Below the pieces are notes generated by a model that saw nothing but the letters and a program-made list of their open reading frames with translations, did no database searches and was not told the DNA's origin. Below are positions 43,950 to 53,164 of a stretch of 64,000 nucleotides of DNA, one piece after another. The first letter of the stretch is position 1; each line of letters begins with the position of its first letter. Made by a program: the position numbers and the translations under genes. Origin of the DNA: Pseudomonas sp. G.S.17 (lineage in GTDB: Bacteria > Pseudomonadota > Gammaproteobacteria > Pseudomonadales > Pseudomonadaceae); the NCBI RefSeq assembly GCF_038096165.1, contig NZ_CP151076.1, forward strand, positions 4,399,501 to 4,463,500, in the 5' to 3' direction.

Positions 43950-46181
43950 TCAATTTCCGTCGGATGAGTCACGCCAGAACCGCTGGAGGCCCCGTTCGAC
44001 CTGGGGTTGACCGAAGGTGCCCAGTTGCAGGCTGATCGCACCCAGCTCGGCGCTGTCGTAGGTGCGAATGCCAAACCAGTGATAGCGCGACATGACCAAC
44101 GGATGCGGGTGACCGAAGCCATTGTTGCGACCACGGGAGATCAGGACGCCCTGCGGGTCGACACCTCGCAGAAATGGCTTGGACGATGAGGTGCGACTGC
44201 CGTGATGCGGCGCTTGCAGCCAATTAGCGCGCACGTCGAAGTCGCTGCGCAGCGCTGCTTGTTCGGCATCGGCGTCGATATCACCGGTCAGCAACAGCCG
44301 CTCGCCATTGGCGTCGACCATCAGCACGCAAGACGCCTGGTTGCCTTCTTTCGCCTGCTCCCAGCGCCAGGTCGAGAACGTTACGCCGTCCCATTCCCAG
44401 GATTCGTCGATCTGACACAGTTGCGCGTTGAGTTGCGGCGCGAGCCGTTCCAGCTCGCCACCCAGAACCCGGGCAACCGGCATGCCTTGCTGGACTGCCA
44501 AGGCTCCGCCGGCATGATCGGCGTCGGCATGGCTGAGCAGCATCAGGTCCAGCTTGCGCACCCCGACTTTACGCATGACGGGCAGCACGATCCGCTCGCC
44601 GATATCGAACTCGCCAAAGCGCGGCCCCGCATCGAACAACAGGGTGTGTTGCCGCGTGCGCAGCAGGATCGCCAGGCCTTGGCCGACATCCATTTGCAAC
44701 ACCTGTACTTGCCCGTGAGGCACGGATTTCAAAGGCGGGAACACGCACAACAGCAGCAGTGGCCAGCCCAGCGGCCGTAACGGCACGCCGCTGGGCAGCA
44801 ATAACAGCAAGGCGCCCAACAGGCTCAACGCCCAGACCCACACCGGCATCGCGCCGGGGATCCAGACTGGCACCACGCCCGCCACCCAACCGAGAAACCA
44901 GAACAGCCCATTCAGCGCGCCACCGGCCAGCCACAACAGGCTTTCGCCGATGACCGGAACCGGCAGCAACAACGTGCCCAGCAGCGCGGGCGGCAACGCA
45001 ACGAAGCTGACCCAGGGCACGGCGATCAAGTTGGCCAAAGGTCCGCTGAGACTGACGGGCAGATTCAGCGCCAGCAGGACCGGCAACAAACCCAGGGCAA
45101 TCAGCCACTGCGCCCGTGTCCAGCTGCGTATCCAGCTCCAGGCGCCCAATCGCCCACTGAAAATCAACAGCAGAATTCCCACTGCAAGGAACGACAGCCA
45201 GAATCCCGGCTGAAGACTGGCCAGTGGCTCGAAGATCAGGACCGCATTGAGCGACAACAGCAACGGCCAGAGCACGCCCAGATGCCGAAAGCGCAGACGC
45301 CAGAGCAGCACCATGCCGACCATGACGCAGGCCCGACGCACCGGCACTTCGAACCCGGCGAGCAAGCCATAGCCAAGTGCAGCGGTAAACGCCAGGCCAC
45401 AGGCCCACGGCAACCAGGGCAAGGCCCGAGGCCATAAACCCCAGCGCGCCAGCCCGGCGATCAGCGCGTAGATCACTCCCGCCAACAAGCCAATGTGCTG
45501 GCCGGAAATCACCAATAGATGCACAGTCCCGGTGTTCTGCAGGGTTTGCCAGTCCGCCGTGCTCAAGCCCGAACCATCGCCGAGCACCAGCGCTGCCAGC
45601 CCGCCTTCGCGCCCTTGCGCGTCAACCGCCAGCAATCGCTGCCGCAGCGCGTCACGCCAGCCATACCTGGCGGCGGACAGCAGTTGTCCATCGACGACGG
45701 TGCCGGTTGCCCCGATCCGCTGTGCCAGCAACCAGGCCTCGTAATCAAATGCGTGGGGATTGACCAACCCGCTGGGCTGCTTGAGCTTGACCGCCAGACG
45801 CCAGCGCTCGCCACTGCGCACGGCCGGGCCGCCATACCAGGAAACACGGAGGTGTTCAGGCAATCGAGCGCGACGGGACTTGGCGTCTTCCAGCTCGAAA
45901 CGCACCACGCCTTCGGCAAGACTGGGCAAGCCGACCACCTTGCCTTGCAGCCAGAGCGTCTGGCCATCCAGCCGTGACGGCAGCCGATCATTCAGCGCCG
46001 ATTGCGCCGACGCGCAAGCCCAGGTCAGGCCGAACAGAAAAAACGCCAGTGGATAAGTGCGAAACGGCAGCAGCATCAAGGCCACGACCGGCATCAACAG
46101 CAACAGCCAGGTCGGCGGCAGTTGCGGCAGAAAACGTAACAGCAGCATCCCTGACGCCAGCGCGAACATCCCTGTGCGCAT
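43950..46181 (-). CDS. comEC: ComEC/Rec2 DNA-uptake channel protein
   Basis: A 743-aa polytopic membrane protein that would carry single-stranded DNA across the inner membrane in natural transformation. A DUF4131 N-terminal part, a competence domain with many hydrophobic helices (about 200-470, with FLAVGILLLIFSG and related), and a C-terminal metallo-beta-lactamase-like domain with HADADHAGG and GDIDADAEQAAL. Intact frame at usual length. Competence is not shown for most Pseudomonas in this group. Confidence 0.93.
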   Translation of the reverse strand: MRTGMFALASGMLLLRFLPQLPPTWLLLLMPVVALMLLPFRTYPLAFFLFGLTWACASAQSALNDRLPSRLDGQTLWLQGKVVGLPSLAEGVVRFELEDAKSRRARLPEHLRVSWYGGPAVRSGERWRLAVKLKQPSGLVNPHAFDYEAWLLAQRIGATGTVVDGQLLSAARYGWRDALRQRLLAVDAQGREGGLAALVLGDGSGLSTADWQTLQNTGTVHLLVISGQHIGLLAGVIYALIAGLARWGLWPRALPWLPWACGLAFTAALGYGLLAGFEVPVRRACVMVGMVLLWRLRFRHLGVLWPLLLSLNAVLIFEPLASLQPGFWLSFLAVGILLLIFSGRLGAWSWIRSWTRAQWLIALGLLPVLLALNLPVSLSGPLANLIAVPWVSFVALPPALLGTLLLPVPVIGESLLWLAGGALNGLFWFLGWVAGVVPVWIPGAMPVWVWALSLLGALLLLLPSGVPLRPLGWPLLLLCVFPPLKSVPHGQVQVLQMDVGQGLAILLRTRQHTLLFDAGPRFGEFDIGERIVLPVMRKVGVRKLDLMLLSHADADHAGGALAVQQGMPVARVLGGELERLAPQLNAQLCQIDESWEWDGVTFSTWRWEQAKEGNQASCVLMVDANGERLLLTGDIDADAEQAALRSDFDVRANWLQAPHHGSRTSSSKPFLRGVDPQGVLISRGRNNGFGHPHPLVMSRYHWFGIRTYDSAELGAISLQLGTFGQPQVERGLQRFWRDSSDGN

Positions 46182-46369
46182 ACGTGTTCATCCCGATTAC
46201 GGCAAAAGTCTTCTAATGGCTTAGCTCAGGCAGTCGCAAAGCGTCGGGATCAATTGTCACAAGGTCTTGGGCGGTGATGGGTAACTCATGTGGGACGGAT
46301 TATTCGGGAAGGCGTTGTTACTGAGTACATATCCGTTATGGGCGTGTGCTGGAATTACGGTTCCGCTCT

Positions 46370-46620
46370 TACAGCGGGTCACTTTTGGCAAACGCCCCAA
46401 AAGTAACCAAAAAGTCTTGCCCCTCCATACGGGTCTTCGCTGAGCTCAGACTGCCCTCACTCCGGCATTACTCCGTGGGTCGCCGCAAAGGGCCATCCCT
46501 GGCCCAGTGCGGCTAACTCGGCATCCATGCCGAGTTCCCCACTGCGCAATACCTGCGTTCGGCCTGCTGGGAAAGGGGCCTGACCCGATCTCCGGACTCA
46601 ATTCGACTTGATCTCTGAGT
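46370..46620. repeat. dispersed intergenic repeat downstream of rluB
   Basis: A noncoding stretch beginning CACTTTTGGCAAACGCCCCA, with a mirrored TTTTGG..CCAAAA pair. I recall near-identical stretches at many loci in fluorescent Pseudomonas genomes, so it is called a dispersed repeat from memory. Nothing coding is visible between 46182 and 46794. Confidence 0.5.
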
Positions 46621-46650
46621 GCTCTATCTCTCGCAGGAGCTCCGTGGTTC

Positions 46651-46720
46651 TGTTGGAGCGAGCGGGCGGCGATCCGACTTGCCCGCGAAGACGCCTTCCC
46701 GGATAAATCCGGTCCCACAG
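46651..46720. repeat. REP-like palindromic element
   Basis: Opens TGTTGGAGCGAGCGGGC and closes with TCCGGTCCCACA, complementary ends with GCGGGC / GCCCGC inner arms. Resembles the GTGGGAGCGAG REP family at 55916-56002 but degenerate. Confidence 0.55.
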
Positions 46721-46751
46721 GTTTCCCACAGGCTCCTCACAGCAGACAAAA

Positions 46752-46777
46752 AAACGCCAATCTCTCGATTGGCGTTT
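46752..46777 (-). terminator. rluB terminator
   Basis: 11-bp stem AAACGCCAATC/GATTGGCGTTT with GAGA loop on the minus strand followed by seven T. It lies 18 bp after the rluB stop. Confidence 0.9.
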
Positions 46778-46794
46778 CTTGTTACATCACTGCA

Positions 46795-48075
46795 TTACTG
46801 CGGCTTGCGACGACCAAAGCCCGGACGTTGGCCCGAACCCGACGGCGGGCCACGGCGCTTGCCGGACGGCGCGTCGTCGACCAGCGTGATGCCTGGACGC
46901 TTGTGCGCAGGCTTGGCTGGACGCTTGTTGACGTCGTTCGGACGCTCGGCCACTGGCGTGCCACGGCTGTTGTCGGTACGACCGTTGGCCGGACGCGGAG
47001 TACGCGGCGACGGTTTGCTCGGATCATTACGTGAGCCAGCAGGACGTTGACCACGGCCGGATTCGGAACGTGGACCGGACGGACGCTGGGTCGAATCGCC
47101 ACGCGGACGGTCGCGCTCGCTGCCGGTCACTTGTGGCTGACGCGGCGCACGATCAGCGGTCGGAGCAGGTGCGCCCGCAGCTGGACGCAAGGTGCGAACA
47201 ACACGCTCGCCTTTGCCCAATGGACGGGACGACTGGCGCTGCAAGCGCTCCATCTTGTCCTTGGTCTTGGCATTCATCTGCGGTTGGGCAACCGGCTCAA
47301 GGCCGACTTCCTGGCTGAGCACGTCGACTTCGTACTGGCTCATTTCGCGCCAGCGGCCCATCGGCAGGTCGGAGTTGAGGAACACCGGTCCGTAACGCAC
47401 GCGCTTCAGACGGCTGACCACCAGCCCCTGGGATTCCCACAGACGACGGACTTCGCGGTTGCGACCTTCCATCACCACGCAATGATACCAATGGTTGAAG
47501 CCTTCGCCACCGGGCGCCTGCTTGATGTCGGTGAAACGCGCAGGACCGTCTTCAAGGACGACACCGGCTTTCAGACGCGCCAGCATGTCGTCATCGACTT
47601 CGCCACGTACGCGCACTGCGTATTCGCGGTCCATTTCGAAGGACGGGTGCATCAGGCGGTTAGCCAGCTCACCGTCAGTGGTGAACATCAGCAAACCGGT
47701 GGTGTTGATGTCCAGGCGGCCGATATTGACCCAGCGGCCTTCTTTTGGACGCGGCAGGCGATCGAACACCGTAGGGCGACCTTCTGGGTCGTCGCGGGTG
47801 CAGATTTCACCGTCCGGCTTGTTGTACATGATGACGCGGCGAACCGTTTCGGCTGCCTCTTCGCGCTTGATCACGCGACCATCCACGGTGATGGCGTCAT
47901 GCATGTCGACGCGTTGACCGAGGGTCGCGTCCTTGCCATTGACCTTGATCCGGCCCTGGCTGATCCAGGCTTCGACGTCACGTCGCGAACCTACACCAAT
48001 ACGTGCCAGAACCTTCTGCAGTTTTTCACCTGCGGGTCCGATTTCCTGGCTGTCCTGCTTGTCTTTGATACTCAT
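46795..48075 (-). CDS. rluB: 23S rRNA pseudouridine(2605) synthase RluB
   Basis: A 426-aa RsuA-family enzyme. S4 domain (about 17-65, LQKVLARIGVGSRRDVEAWI), catalytic Asp in GRLDINTTGLL (about residue 118), and the EGRNREVRRLWE motif. A 130-residue C-terminal tail rich in Arg, Pro, Gly and Ser extends beyond E. coli RluB and may bind rRNA. It heads a minus run with DUF1289 and scpB upstream. Confidence 0.93.
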   Translation of the reverse strand: MSIKDKQDSQEIGPAGEKLQKVLARIGVGSRRDVEAWISQGRIKVNGKDATLGQRVDMHDAITVDGRVIKREEAAETVRRVIMYNKPDGEICTRDDPEGRPTVFDRLPRPKEGRWVNIGRLDINTTGLLMFTTDGELANRLMHPSFEMDREYAVRVRGEVDDDMLARLKAGVVLEDGPARFTDIKQAPGGEGFNHWYHCVVMEGRNREVRRLWESQGLVVSRLKRVRYGPVFLNSDLPMGRWREMSQYEVDVLSQEVGLEPVAQPQMNAKTKDKMERLQRQSSRPLGKGERVVRTLRPAAGAPAPTADRAPRQPQVTGSERDRPRGDSTQRPSGPRSESGRGQRPAGSRNDPSKPSPRTPRPANGRTDNSRGTPVAERPNDVNKRPAKPAHKRPGITLVDDAPSGKRRGPPSGSGQRPGFGRRKPQ

Positions 48076-48260
48076 CTGGGCACCTCCCGGTGTGTCGATT
48101 CAGGTGACGCCGAGGACCGGCGTGACCTGCTGCCTGCGGCTGTGGATAGCCGCGAAGCGAAAATTCTAAAAGCCTGTGGCGAGTATGAATCGCCAAAAGG
48201 TCGCGAATCATACGCTCAAGGCGCACGTTGCGCATCACAGGCTAGTCGAAATATTGCCGC

Positions 48261-48449
48261 TCACTTCTTTTTCCGCCGACCGGCGCTCTTGAGCTTGCTC
48301 AAACGAACGGCTGATTCGGCCAGCACTTCGCGCCGTTCGCCTTTCTCCATCTTCTTCCAGCTTTTGATTTCTTTCTTGCTGCGGCCGCACCCAAGGCAAA
48401 TCTCGTCGTCGAATTTGCAGAGGCTGATGCAGGGGTTTTTGCTGCTCAT
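48261..48449 (-). CDS. DUF1289 family small Cys-rich protein
   Basis: A 62-aa protein with MSSKNPCISLCKFDDEICLGCGRSKKEI: four Cys as in DUF1289, likely a metal-binding or redox motif, and a basic tail (SAGRRKKK). Function unknown. It lies 61 bp from scpB. Confidence 0.9.
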   Translation of the reverse strand: MSSKNPCISLCKFDDEICLGCGRSKKEIKSWKKMEKGERREVLAESAVRLSKLKSAGRRKKK

Positions 48450-48510
48450 GGAGTGCCGCCGAAATAAAGGTTAATGGCGAGATTGCATTCCGTAGGATGC
48501 CAGCGATTTG

Positions 48511-49299
48511 TCAGGCACCCGGATTCTTGTCGTCTTCAGGGTCATCTGCCAATTCAGACTCTGTATCAGGCTCATTGATCAATAAATCGTCGAAATCGAT
48601 TTTCAAGCCCTGCTCCATGGAATCCAGTTCCACCAGCAAGCTGCGGAAGCTGGTTTCATCCCGTGGCGGCTCGGGTTCGGCGTCCGGGTCGAGGCTGGCG
48701 TCGGCCAACGCCTGCAAGTGCGCGGGCACCGGGGCGTCTTCGAAGTCGAGGATCGGATCGGGCTCCAGCTCGCGCAGGTCGGCCAGCGGCGGCAAATCGT
48801 CGAGGTTTTTCAGGTTGAAGTGATCCAGAAAGCCCTTGGTGGTGGCAAACATCGCAGGCTTGCCGGGAACATCGCGATAACCCACGACCCGGATCCACTC
48901 GCGTTCCAGCAAGGTCTTGACGATATGGCTGTTGACCGCCACACCCCGCACGTCTTCGATTTCGCCACGGGTAATCGGCTGGCGATAGGCAATCAGCGCC
49001 ATGGTTTCCAGCATGGCCCGGGAATAGCGTTGCGGGCGCTCTTCCCACAGGCGGCCTACCCAGGGCGAAAACTTCTCGCGAATCTGCAAGCGATAACCGG
49101 ATGCAACTTCCTTGAGTTCGAAAGCCCGGCCATCGCAGGACTTGCGCAGCAATTCCAGGGCTTTTTTGAACACTGGCGGTTCGGGGCGTTCGCCTTCTTC
49201 AAAGAGTTCGAAAAGGCGTTCCAGCGATTGCGGCTTGCCCGAGGCCAATAGAAAAGCTTCGAGCAGCGGTGCCAGCTCGCGGGGTTCGTTGAGGTTCAT
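48511..49299 (-). CDS. scpB: segregation and condensation protein ScpB
   Basis: About 262 aa. Winged-helix phrases ETMALIAYRQPITRGEIEDVRGVAVNSHIVKTLLEREWI are the ScpB core; the C-terminal 100 residues are acidic and disordered. It would join ScpA and SMC in chromosome condensation. ATG at 49299 (MNLNEPRELAPLLEAFL) is chosen; the frame extends to 49332 into scpA. Confidence 0.94.
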   Translation of the reverse strand: MNLNEPRELAPLLEAFLLASGKPQSLERLFELFEEGERPEPPVFKKALELLRKSCDGRAFELKEVASGYRLQIREKFSPWVGRLWEERPQRYSRAMLETMALIAYRQPITRGEIEDVRGVAVNSHIVKTLLEREWIRVVGYRDVPGKPAMFATTKGFLDHFNLKNLDDLPPLADLRELEPDPILDFEDAPVPAHLQALADASLDPDAEPEPPRDETSFRSLLVELDSMEQGLKIDFDDLLINEPDTESELADDPEDDKNPGA

Positions 49300-49309
49300 T
49301 GATCTGCTC

Positions 49310-50128
49310 TTATTCGGCTCGCGCCCGCACATGGATCGCCGCGAAGGGCTCGTTCTGCACCAATTCCACCAAGGATTCCTTGACCAGCTCCAGCACCGCC
49401 ATGAAGGTCACGACAACACCAAGCCGCCCTTCTTCGGCCGTGAACAGCTCGGCAAACGGCACGAAACCGCCGCCTTTGAGACGTTCCAGCACGTCGCTCA
49501 TGCGCTCGCGGGTGGACAACGCTTCACGGCTGACCTGATGGCTTTCAAACATATCGCCCCGGCGCAGCACTTCGGCCATGGACATCAATAGCTCGTCGAG
49601 ACTGACATCCGGCAACAGCTTACGGGCCCTGGCTTCCGGCGCATCCAGCCGGGGCACGCTGACATCGCGGCCGACTCGGGTCAGGCGGTCGATGCCTTCG
49701 GCGGCAGCCTTGAAGCGCTCGTACTCCTGCAGACGACGAATCAGCTCGGCGCGGGGGTCGTCTTCTTCCTCCTCAATAGCCGCCGAACGCGGCAGGAGCA
49801 TGCGCGACTTGATCTCGGCGAGCATGGCCGCCATCACCAGATACTCGGCGGCCAGTTCCAGGCGCACGGTTTTCATCAGCTCGACGTAACCCATGTACTG
49901 CTTGGTGATTTCGGCTACCGGGATGTCGAGAATATCGATGTTCTGCTTCCGGATCAGGTAGAGCAGCAGGTCCAGCGGGCCTTCGAAGGCTTCGAGAAAG
50001 ACTTCAAGGGCATCCGGCGGGATATACAGGTCCACCGGCATCTGCATGACCGCCTGGCCATAGACCATGGCGAATGGCAGTTCCTGCTGGGCGCCGGCCT
50101 GGCTGTCCACCGTTTCCGCCAGGGTCAT
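49310..50128 (-). CDS. scpA: segregation and condensation protein ScpA
   Basis: A 272-aa kleisin. FEGPLDLLLYLIRKQNIDILDIPVAEIT and AAEYLVMAAMLAEIKSRMLLP are the N-terminal ScpA signature; the C-terminal winged helix carries FAELFTAEEGRLGVVVTFMAVLEL. It overlaps yciO and is 11 bp from scpB. Confidence 0.95.
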   Translation of the reverse strand: MTLAETVDSQAGAQQELPFAMVYGQAVMQMPVDLYIPPDALEVFLEAFEGPLDLLLYLIRKQNIDILDIPVAEITKQYMGYVELMKTVRLELAAEYLVMAAMLAEIKSRMLLPRSAAIEEEEDDPRAELIRRLQEYERFKAAAEGIDRLTRVGRDVSVPRLDAPEARARKLLPDVSLDELLMSMAEVLRRGDMFESHQVSREALSTRERMSDVLERLKGGGFVPFAELFTAEEGRLGVVVTFMAVLELVKESLVELVQNEPFAAIHVRARAE

Positions 50129-50757
50129 TACGCTTCCACACCGAACGGGGTTGGATCGCCGCAGCCGACGCGGATCACCTGGGGCTCGCCGTCGGCGAGA
50201 TTGATGACTGTTGAGGCGGAAATCCCGCCGATGCCGCCATCGATGATCAGGTCCACCTGACGTTCCAGGAGTTGACGCATTTCGTAAGGATCGCTCAGAG
50301 GCACGCTGTCTCCCGGCATGATCAGGCTGACGCTCATCAGCGGTTCGCCCAGTTCCTCAAGCAGCGCCTGAGCAATGGGATGCCCCGGCACGCGTAGACC
50401 GATGGTGCGGCGCTTGGGGTGCAGCACCAGTCGCGGCACTTCCCGGGTGGCGTTGAGAATGAAGGTGTACGGCCCCGGCGTATGCGCCTTGAGCGCACGA
50501 AACGCGCCGGTATCGACCTTGGCGAACAGCCCGAGCTGCGACAGGTCGCAACACATCAGGGTGAAGTTGTGCTTGTCGTCCAGCTGGCGCAGGCGGCGGA
50601 TTCGCTCGATGGCGCTCTTGTCGCCGATCTGGCAACCCAATGCATAGGAGGAATCAGTGGGGTAGACCACCAGCCCGCCGGCCTTGATGATTTCTGCGGC
50701 CTGTTTGATCAGGCGCGGCTGCGGGTTTTCCGGGTGGACCTGGAAAAATTGACTCAC
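50128..50757 (-). CDS. yciO: YciO, YrdC/Sua5-type protein
   Basis: A 209-aa protein of the YrdC/Sua5 fold. The GTG at 50757 gives the family start (SQFFQVHPENPQ) with AGGAAG upstream; ATG-led extension to 50895 overlaps the PHP gene. VVYPTDSSYALGCQI, NFTLMCCDLSQLG and TIGLRVPGHPIAQALL match E. coli YciO. Unlike TsaC, the role in tRNA t6A is uncertain. Its upstream neighbour is the PHP-domain gene, as in E. coli (yciV-yciO). Confidence 0.93.
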   Translation of the reverse strand: MSQFFQVHPENPQPRLIKQAAEIIKAGGLVVYPTDSSYALGCQIGDKSAIERIRRLRQLDDKHNFTLMCCDLSQLGLFAKVDTGAFRALKAHTPGPYTFILNATREVPRLVLHPKRRTIGLRVPGHPIAQALLEELGEPLMSVSLIMPGDSVPLSDPYEMRQLLERQVDLIIDGGIGGISASTVINLADGEPQVIRVGCGDPTPFGVEA

Positions 50758-50770
50758 GGTATCTTCCTGT

Positions 50771-51634
50771 TCAGACGACGGCAGTAGGCTGGTCATGTTT
50801 GAATCGACACCAAAGTGGCGGCAGATCTTCGGGCAGCGGTCGATAAATACCGATCTCGGACCAGGCGCCAGGAGCGTGGAAGTCACTGCCGGCACTCACC
50901 AGCAGACCGAATTCACGAGCCAGGATGGCCAATGTCCCGACCTGCTCGGCAGGCTGCAGACCGTTGACCACCTCTATGGCATGGCCGCCAGCCTGCAAGA
51001 ACTCGGCGACCAGTTTACGACGTTTGCTGCGGGTGAAATCGTAGTGCGCGGGGTGCGCAAGGCTGACCCAGGCTCCCGAAGCGCGCAACATCGCGACGGT
51101 ATCCTCCAGAGTAGGCCAATGCAGCTTGACGTCGCCGAGCTTGCCGGCACCCAGCCATTTGCGAAACGCTTCGGCGCGATCCTTGACGAAACCTTCCCGC
51201 ACCATGAAGTCGGCGAAGTGCGGACGGGCTGGCGCATTACCGCTGTCACCCAGTTCCTGCTGGATCGCTCGGGCACCTTCCAGCGCTCCGGGCATACCTT
51301 TGATCGCCAATTTGCGACTTATTTCTTCAGCACGCAGCCAGCGTCCGGTGTGCAAACGGGCAATTGCCTCGACCAGAAGCGGTGCATTGACGTCGAAACC
51401 ATAGCCCAGAATGTGAATGGTCGCACCGCCCCAGGTGCAGGACAATTCGACCCCGTTGACCAGCTGCATACCCAGCGCATGCGCCGCAGTCCGGGCTTCT
51501 TCGAGGCCTTCGAGGGTGTCGTGATCGGTCAGGGACAAGACGCGCACGCCGTTTTCATAAGCACGCGCAACCAGATCCGCCGGCGCCATGGCGCCATCGG
51601 AAGCAGTGCTGTGGCAGTGCAGGTCAACATTCAT
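50771..51634 (-). CDS. PHP-domain phosphatase, RNase AM/YciV-like
   Basis: About 287 aa. MNVDLHCHSTASDGAMAP and LSLTDHDTLEG are the PHP metal-binding motifs; GVELSCTW and SLAHPAHYDFTR follow, then SAGSDFHAPG. E. coli homologue YciV (Rnm/TrpH) trims 5' ends of rRNA and hydrolyses nucleotides. ATG at 51634 is favoured; the frame opens at 51655. Confidence 0.93.
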   Translation of the reverse strand: MNVDLHCHSTASDGAMAPADLVARAYENGVRVLSLTDHDTLEGLEEARTAAHALGMQLVNGVELSCTWGGATIHILGYGFDVNAPLLVEAIARLHTGRWLRAEEISRKLAIKGMPGALEGARAIQQELGDSGNAPARPHFADFMVREGFVKDRAEAFRKWLGAGKLGDVKLHWPTLEDTVAMLRASGAWVSLAHPAHYDFTRSKRRKLVAEFLQAGGHAIEVVNGLQPAEQVGTLAILAREFGLLVSAGSDFHAPGAWSEIGIYRPLPEDLPPLWCRFKHDQPTAVV

Positions 51635-51700
51635 AGGTGGCGCTTTCGCTGTCATTGATGTTTGTTATTATGCCGCCACATCCTGCTTCTGGCTGCCATT

Positions 51701-52303
51701 GTGAAACAATTCATCGACTTCATCCCGCTGTTGCTGTTTTTCATCGTTTACAAAATCGAGCCTCGCGCCGTCGACATCCTGGGTCACAGCGTCATGGTGG
51801 GTGGCATATTCAGTGCGACCGCCATGCTGATCATCAGTTCGGTGGTGGTCTACGGCATTCTGTTCGTCAAGCAAGGCAAGCTGGAAAAAAGCCAATGGCT
51901 GACGCTGGTTGCCTGTCTGGTGTTCGGTAGCCTGACGCTGGCGTTTCACAGCGAGACCTTCCTCAAATGGAAAGCCCCGGTGGTGAACTGGTTGTTCGCC
52001 CTGGCGTTTGCCGGCAGCCACTTCATCGGCGACCGCCCGTTGATCCAGCGCATCATGGGCCATGCCCTGACCTTGCCGCAGGCGATCTGGACCAAGCTGA
52101 ACATCGCCTGGATCATCTTCTTCCTGTTCTGCGGCGCGGCCAACCTGTACGTGGCGTTTACCTATCAGGAATTCTGGGTCGACTTCAAAGTCTTCGGCAG
52201 CCTGGGCATGACGCTGTTGTTCCTGGTCGGCCAGGGCCTGTTCCTTGCCCGCCACATGCATGATCCCGAAACACCGCCACCTTCAACAAAAACCGAGGAC
52301 TGA
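51701..52303 (+). CDS. yciB: inner-membrane septation-type protein YciB/IspZ
   Basis: A 200-aa protein with five hydrophobic helices ([15 protein letters not shown] ... [16 protein letters not shown]). The GTG at 51701 gives the known [17 protein letters not shown] start. In E. coli YciB affects envelope shape and division. It faces the PHP gene divergently and is followed by yciI. Confidence 0.95.
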   Translation: MKQFIDFIPLLLFFIVYKIEPRAVDILGHSVMVGGIFSATAMLIISSVVVYGILFVKQGKLEKSQWLTLVACLVFGSLTLAFHSETFLKWKAPVVNWLFALAFAGSHFIGDRPLIQRIMGHALTLPQAIWTKLNIAWIIFFLFCGAANLYVAFTYQEFWVDFKVFGSLGMTLLFLVGQGLFLARHMHDPETPPPSTKTED

Positions 52304-52304
52304 C

Positions 52305-52604
52305 ATGCTCTACGCAATCGTTGCCACAGACGTTGAAAACTCCCTGGAAAAACGCCTGAGCGTTCGTCCCGCCCATCTTGAGCGCCTGAACGCGCTCAAG
52401 AATGAAGGCCGTCTGATCCTGGCCGGCCCGAATCCGGCGGTGGACAGCAATGATCCAGGCGCGGCCGGTTTCACTGGCAGCCTGATCGTTGCCGAGTTCG
52501 ACTCACTCAGCGCGGCCAAGACCTGGGCCGAAGCCGATCCGTACGTCCAGGCTGGCGTTTACGACCATGTCGTGGTCAAGCCATTCAAACTCGTCCTGCC
52601 TTAA
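52305..52604 (+). CDS. yciI: YciI family protein
   Basis: A 99-aa protein of the YCII fold: [29 protein letters not shown] (conserved His), and [17 protein letters not shown]. Stop of yciB overlaps the ribosome-site region (GAGGA) of this gene. Function unknown, possible dehalogenase-like active site with His. Confidence 0.95.
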   Translation: MLYAIVATDVENSLEKRLSVRPAHLERLNALKNEGRLILAGPNPAVDSNDPGAAGFTGSLIVAEFDSLSAAKTWAEADPYVQAGVYDHVVVKPFKLVLP

Positions 52605-52743
52605 AATAACCGTCAACTGTCGCGATTGTTGCTCGACCTGAGCAACAATCGCACAATCCCCGCTTGTCATTAATCATTCTTATCCCCCTGCCGACAACCT
52701 TCTGAATGTTCTATAAAAACACTGCTGCAAAACAGGGGTTCAG

Positions 52744-53157
52744 ATGCGTTCAGGTCCGCGATGTCTGTCAGTGATGGTATTAGCCATGGGCGCGACACTC
52801 GCCCAGGCTGAGGAAACAAATGGTTTGGCCGCGCACGCTCAGTCGGAGCCAGTTGTGCCGAGCCAGGTCAATGAGTTGCAACTGCGCCTGCGCGACAGCG
52901 AGCGGCAGCGCGAAGAGCTGATCAAACAGCTGCAAAACACCAGTGCCGAACGCGAAAGCGCGCAACTGAGTCGTCTTCGCCAGGAGAACCAAAAGCTCAA
53001 GTTGCAGCTCAAAGAGTCACAATCCGTCGAACCCCAACGCATTCTGACGGAGCAACAACAATGGTTCGTCGCAGGGGGCGGCGTTGCGATGATCGCCCTT
53101 TTGTGCGGTATTTTTGCCAGCGGTTGGCGTAGACAACGTCGACAGTGGCTAAATTGA
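52744..53157 (+). CDS. membrane-anchored coiled-coil protein before cpxR
   Basis: A 137-aa protein. A signal peptide (about 1-22, ALAQAEE), a coiled coil (about 42-100, LRLRDSERQREELIKQLQNTSAE...), and one C-terminal helix (FVAGGGVAMIALLCGIFASG) with a basic tail place it in the periplasm, anchored at its C-terminus. Often labelled translation initiation factor-like by mistake, from memory. It precedes cpxR by 7 bp and may feed the Cpx signal. Related to the C-terminal half of the SH3/coiled-coil envelope proteins (TIGR04211-like) but lacks the SH3. Confidence 0.72.
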   Translation: MRSGPRCLSVMVLAMGATLAQAEETNGLAAHAQSEPVVPSQVNELQLRLRDSERQREELIKQLQNTSAERESAQLSRLRQENQKLKLQLKESQSVEPQRILTEQQQWFVAGGGVAMIALLCGIFASGWRRQRRQWLN

Positions 53158-53164
53158 GTGAGAC

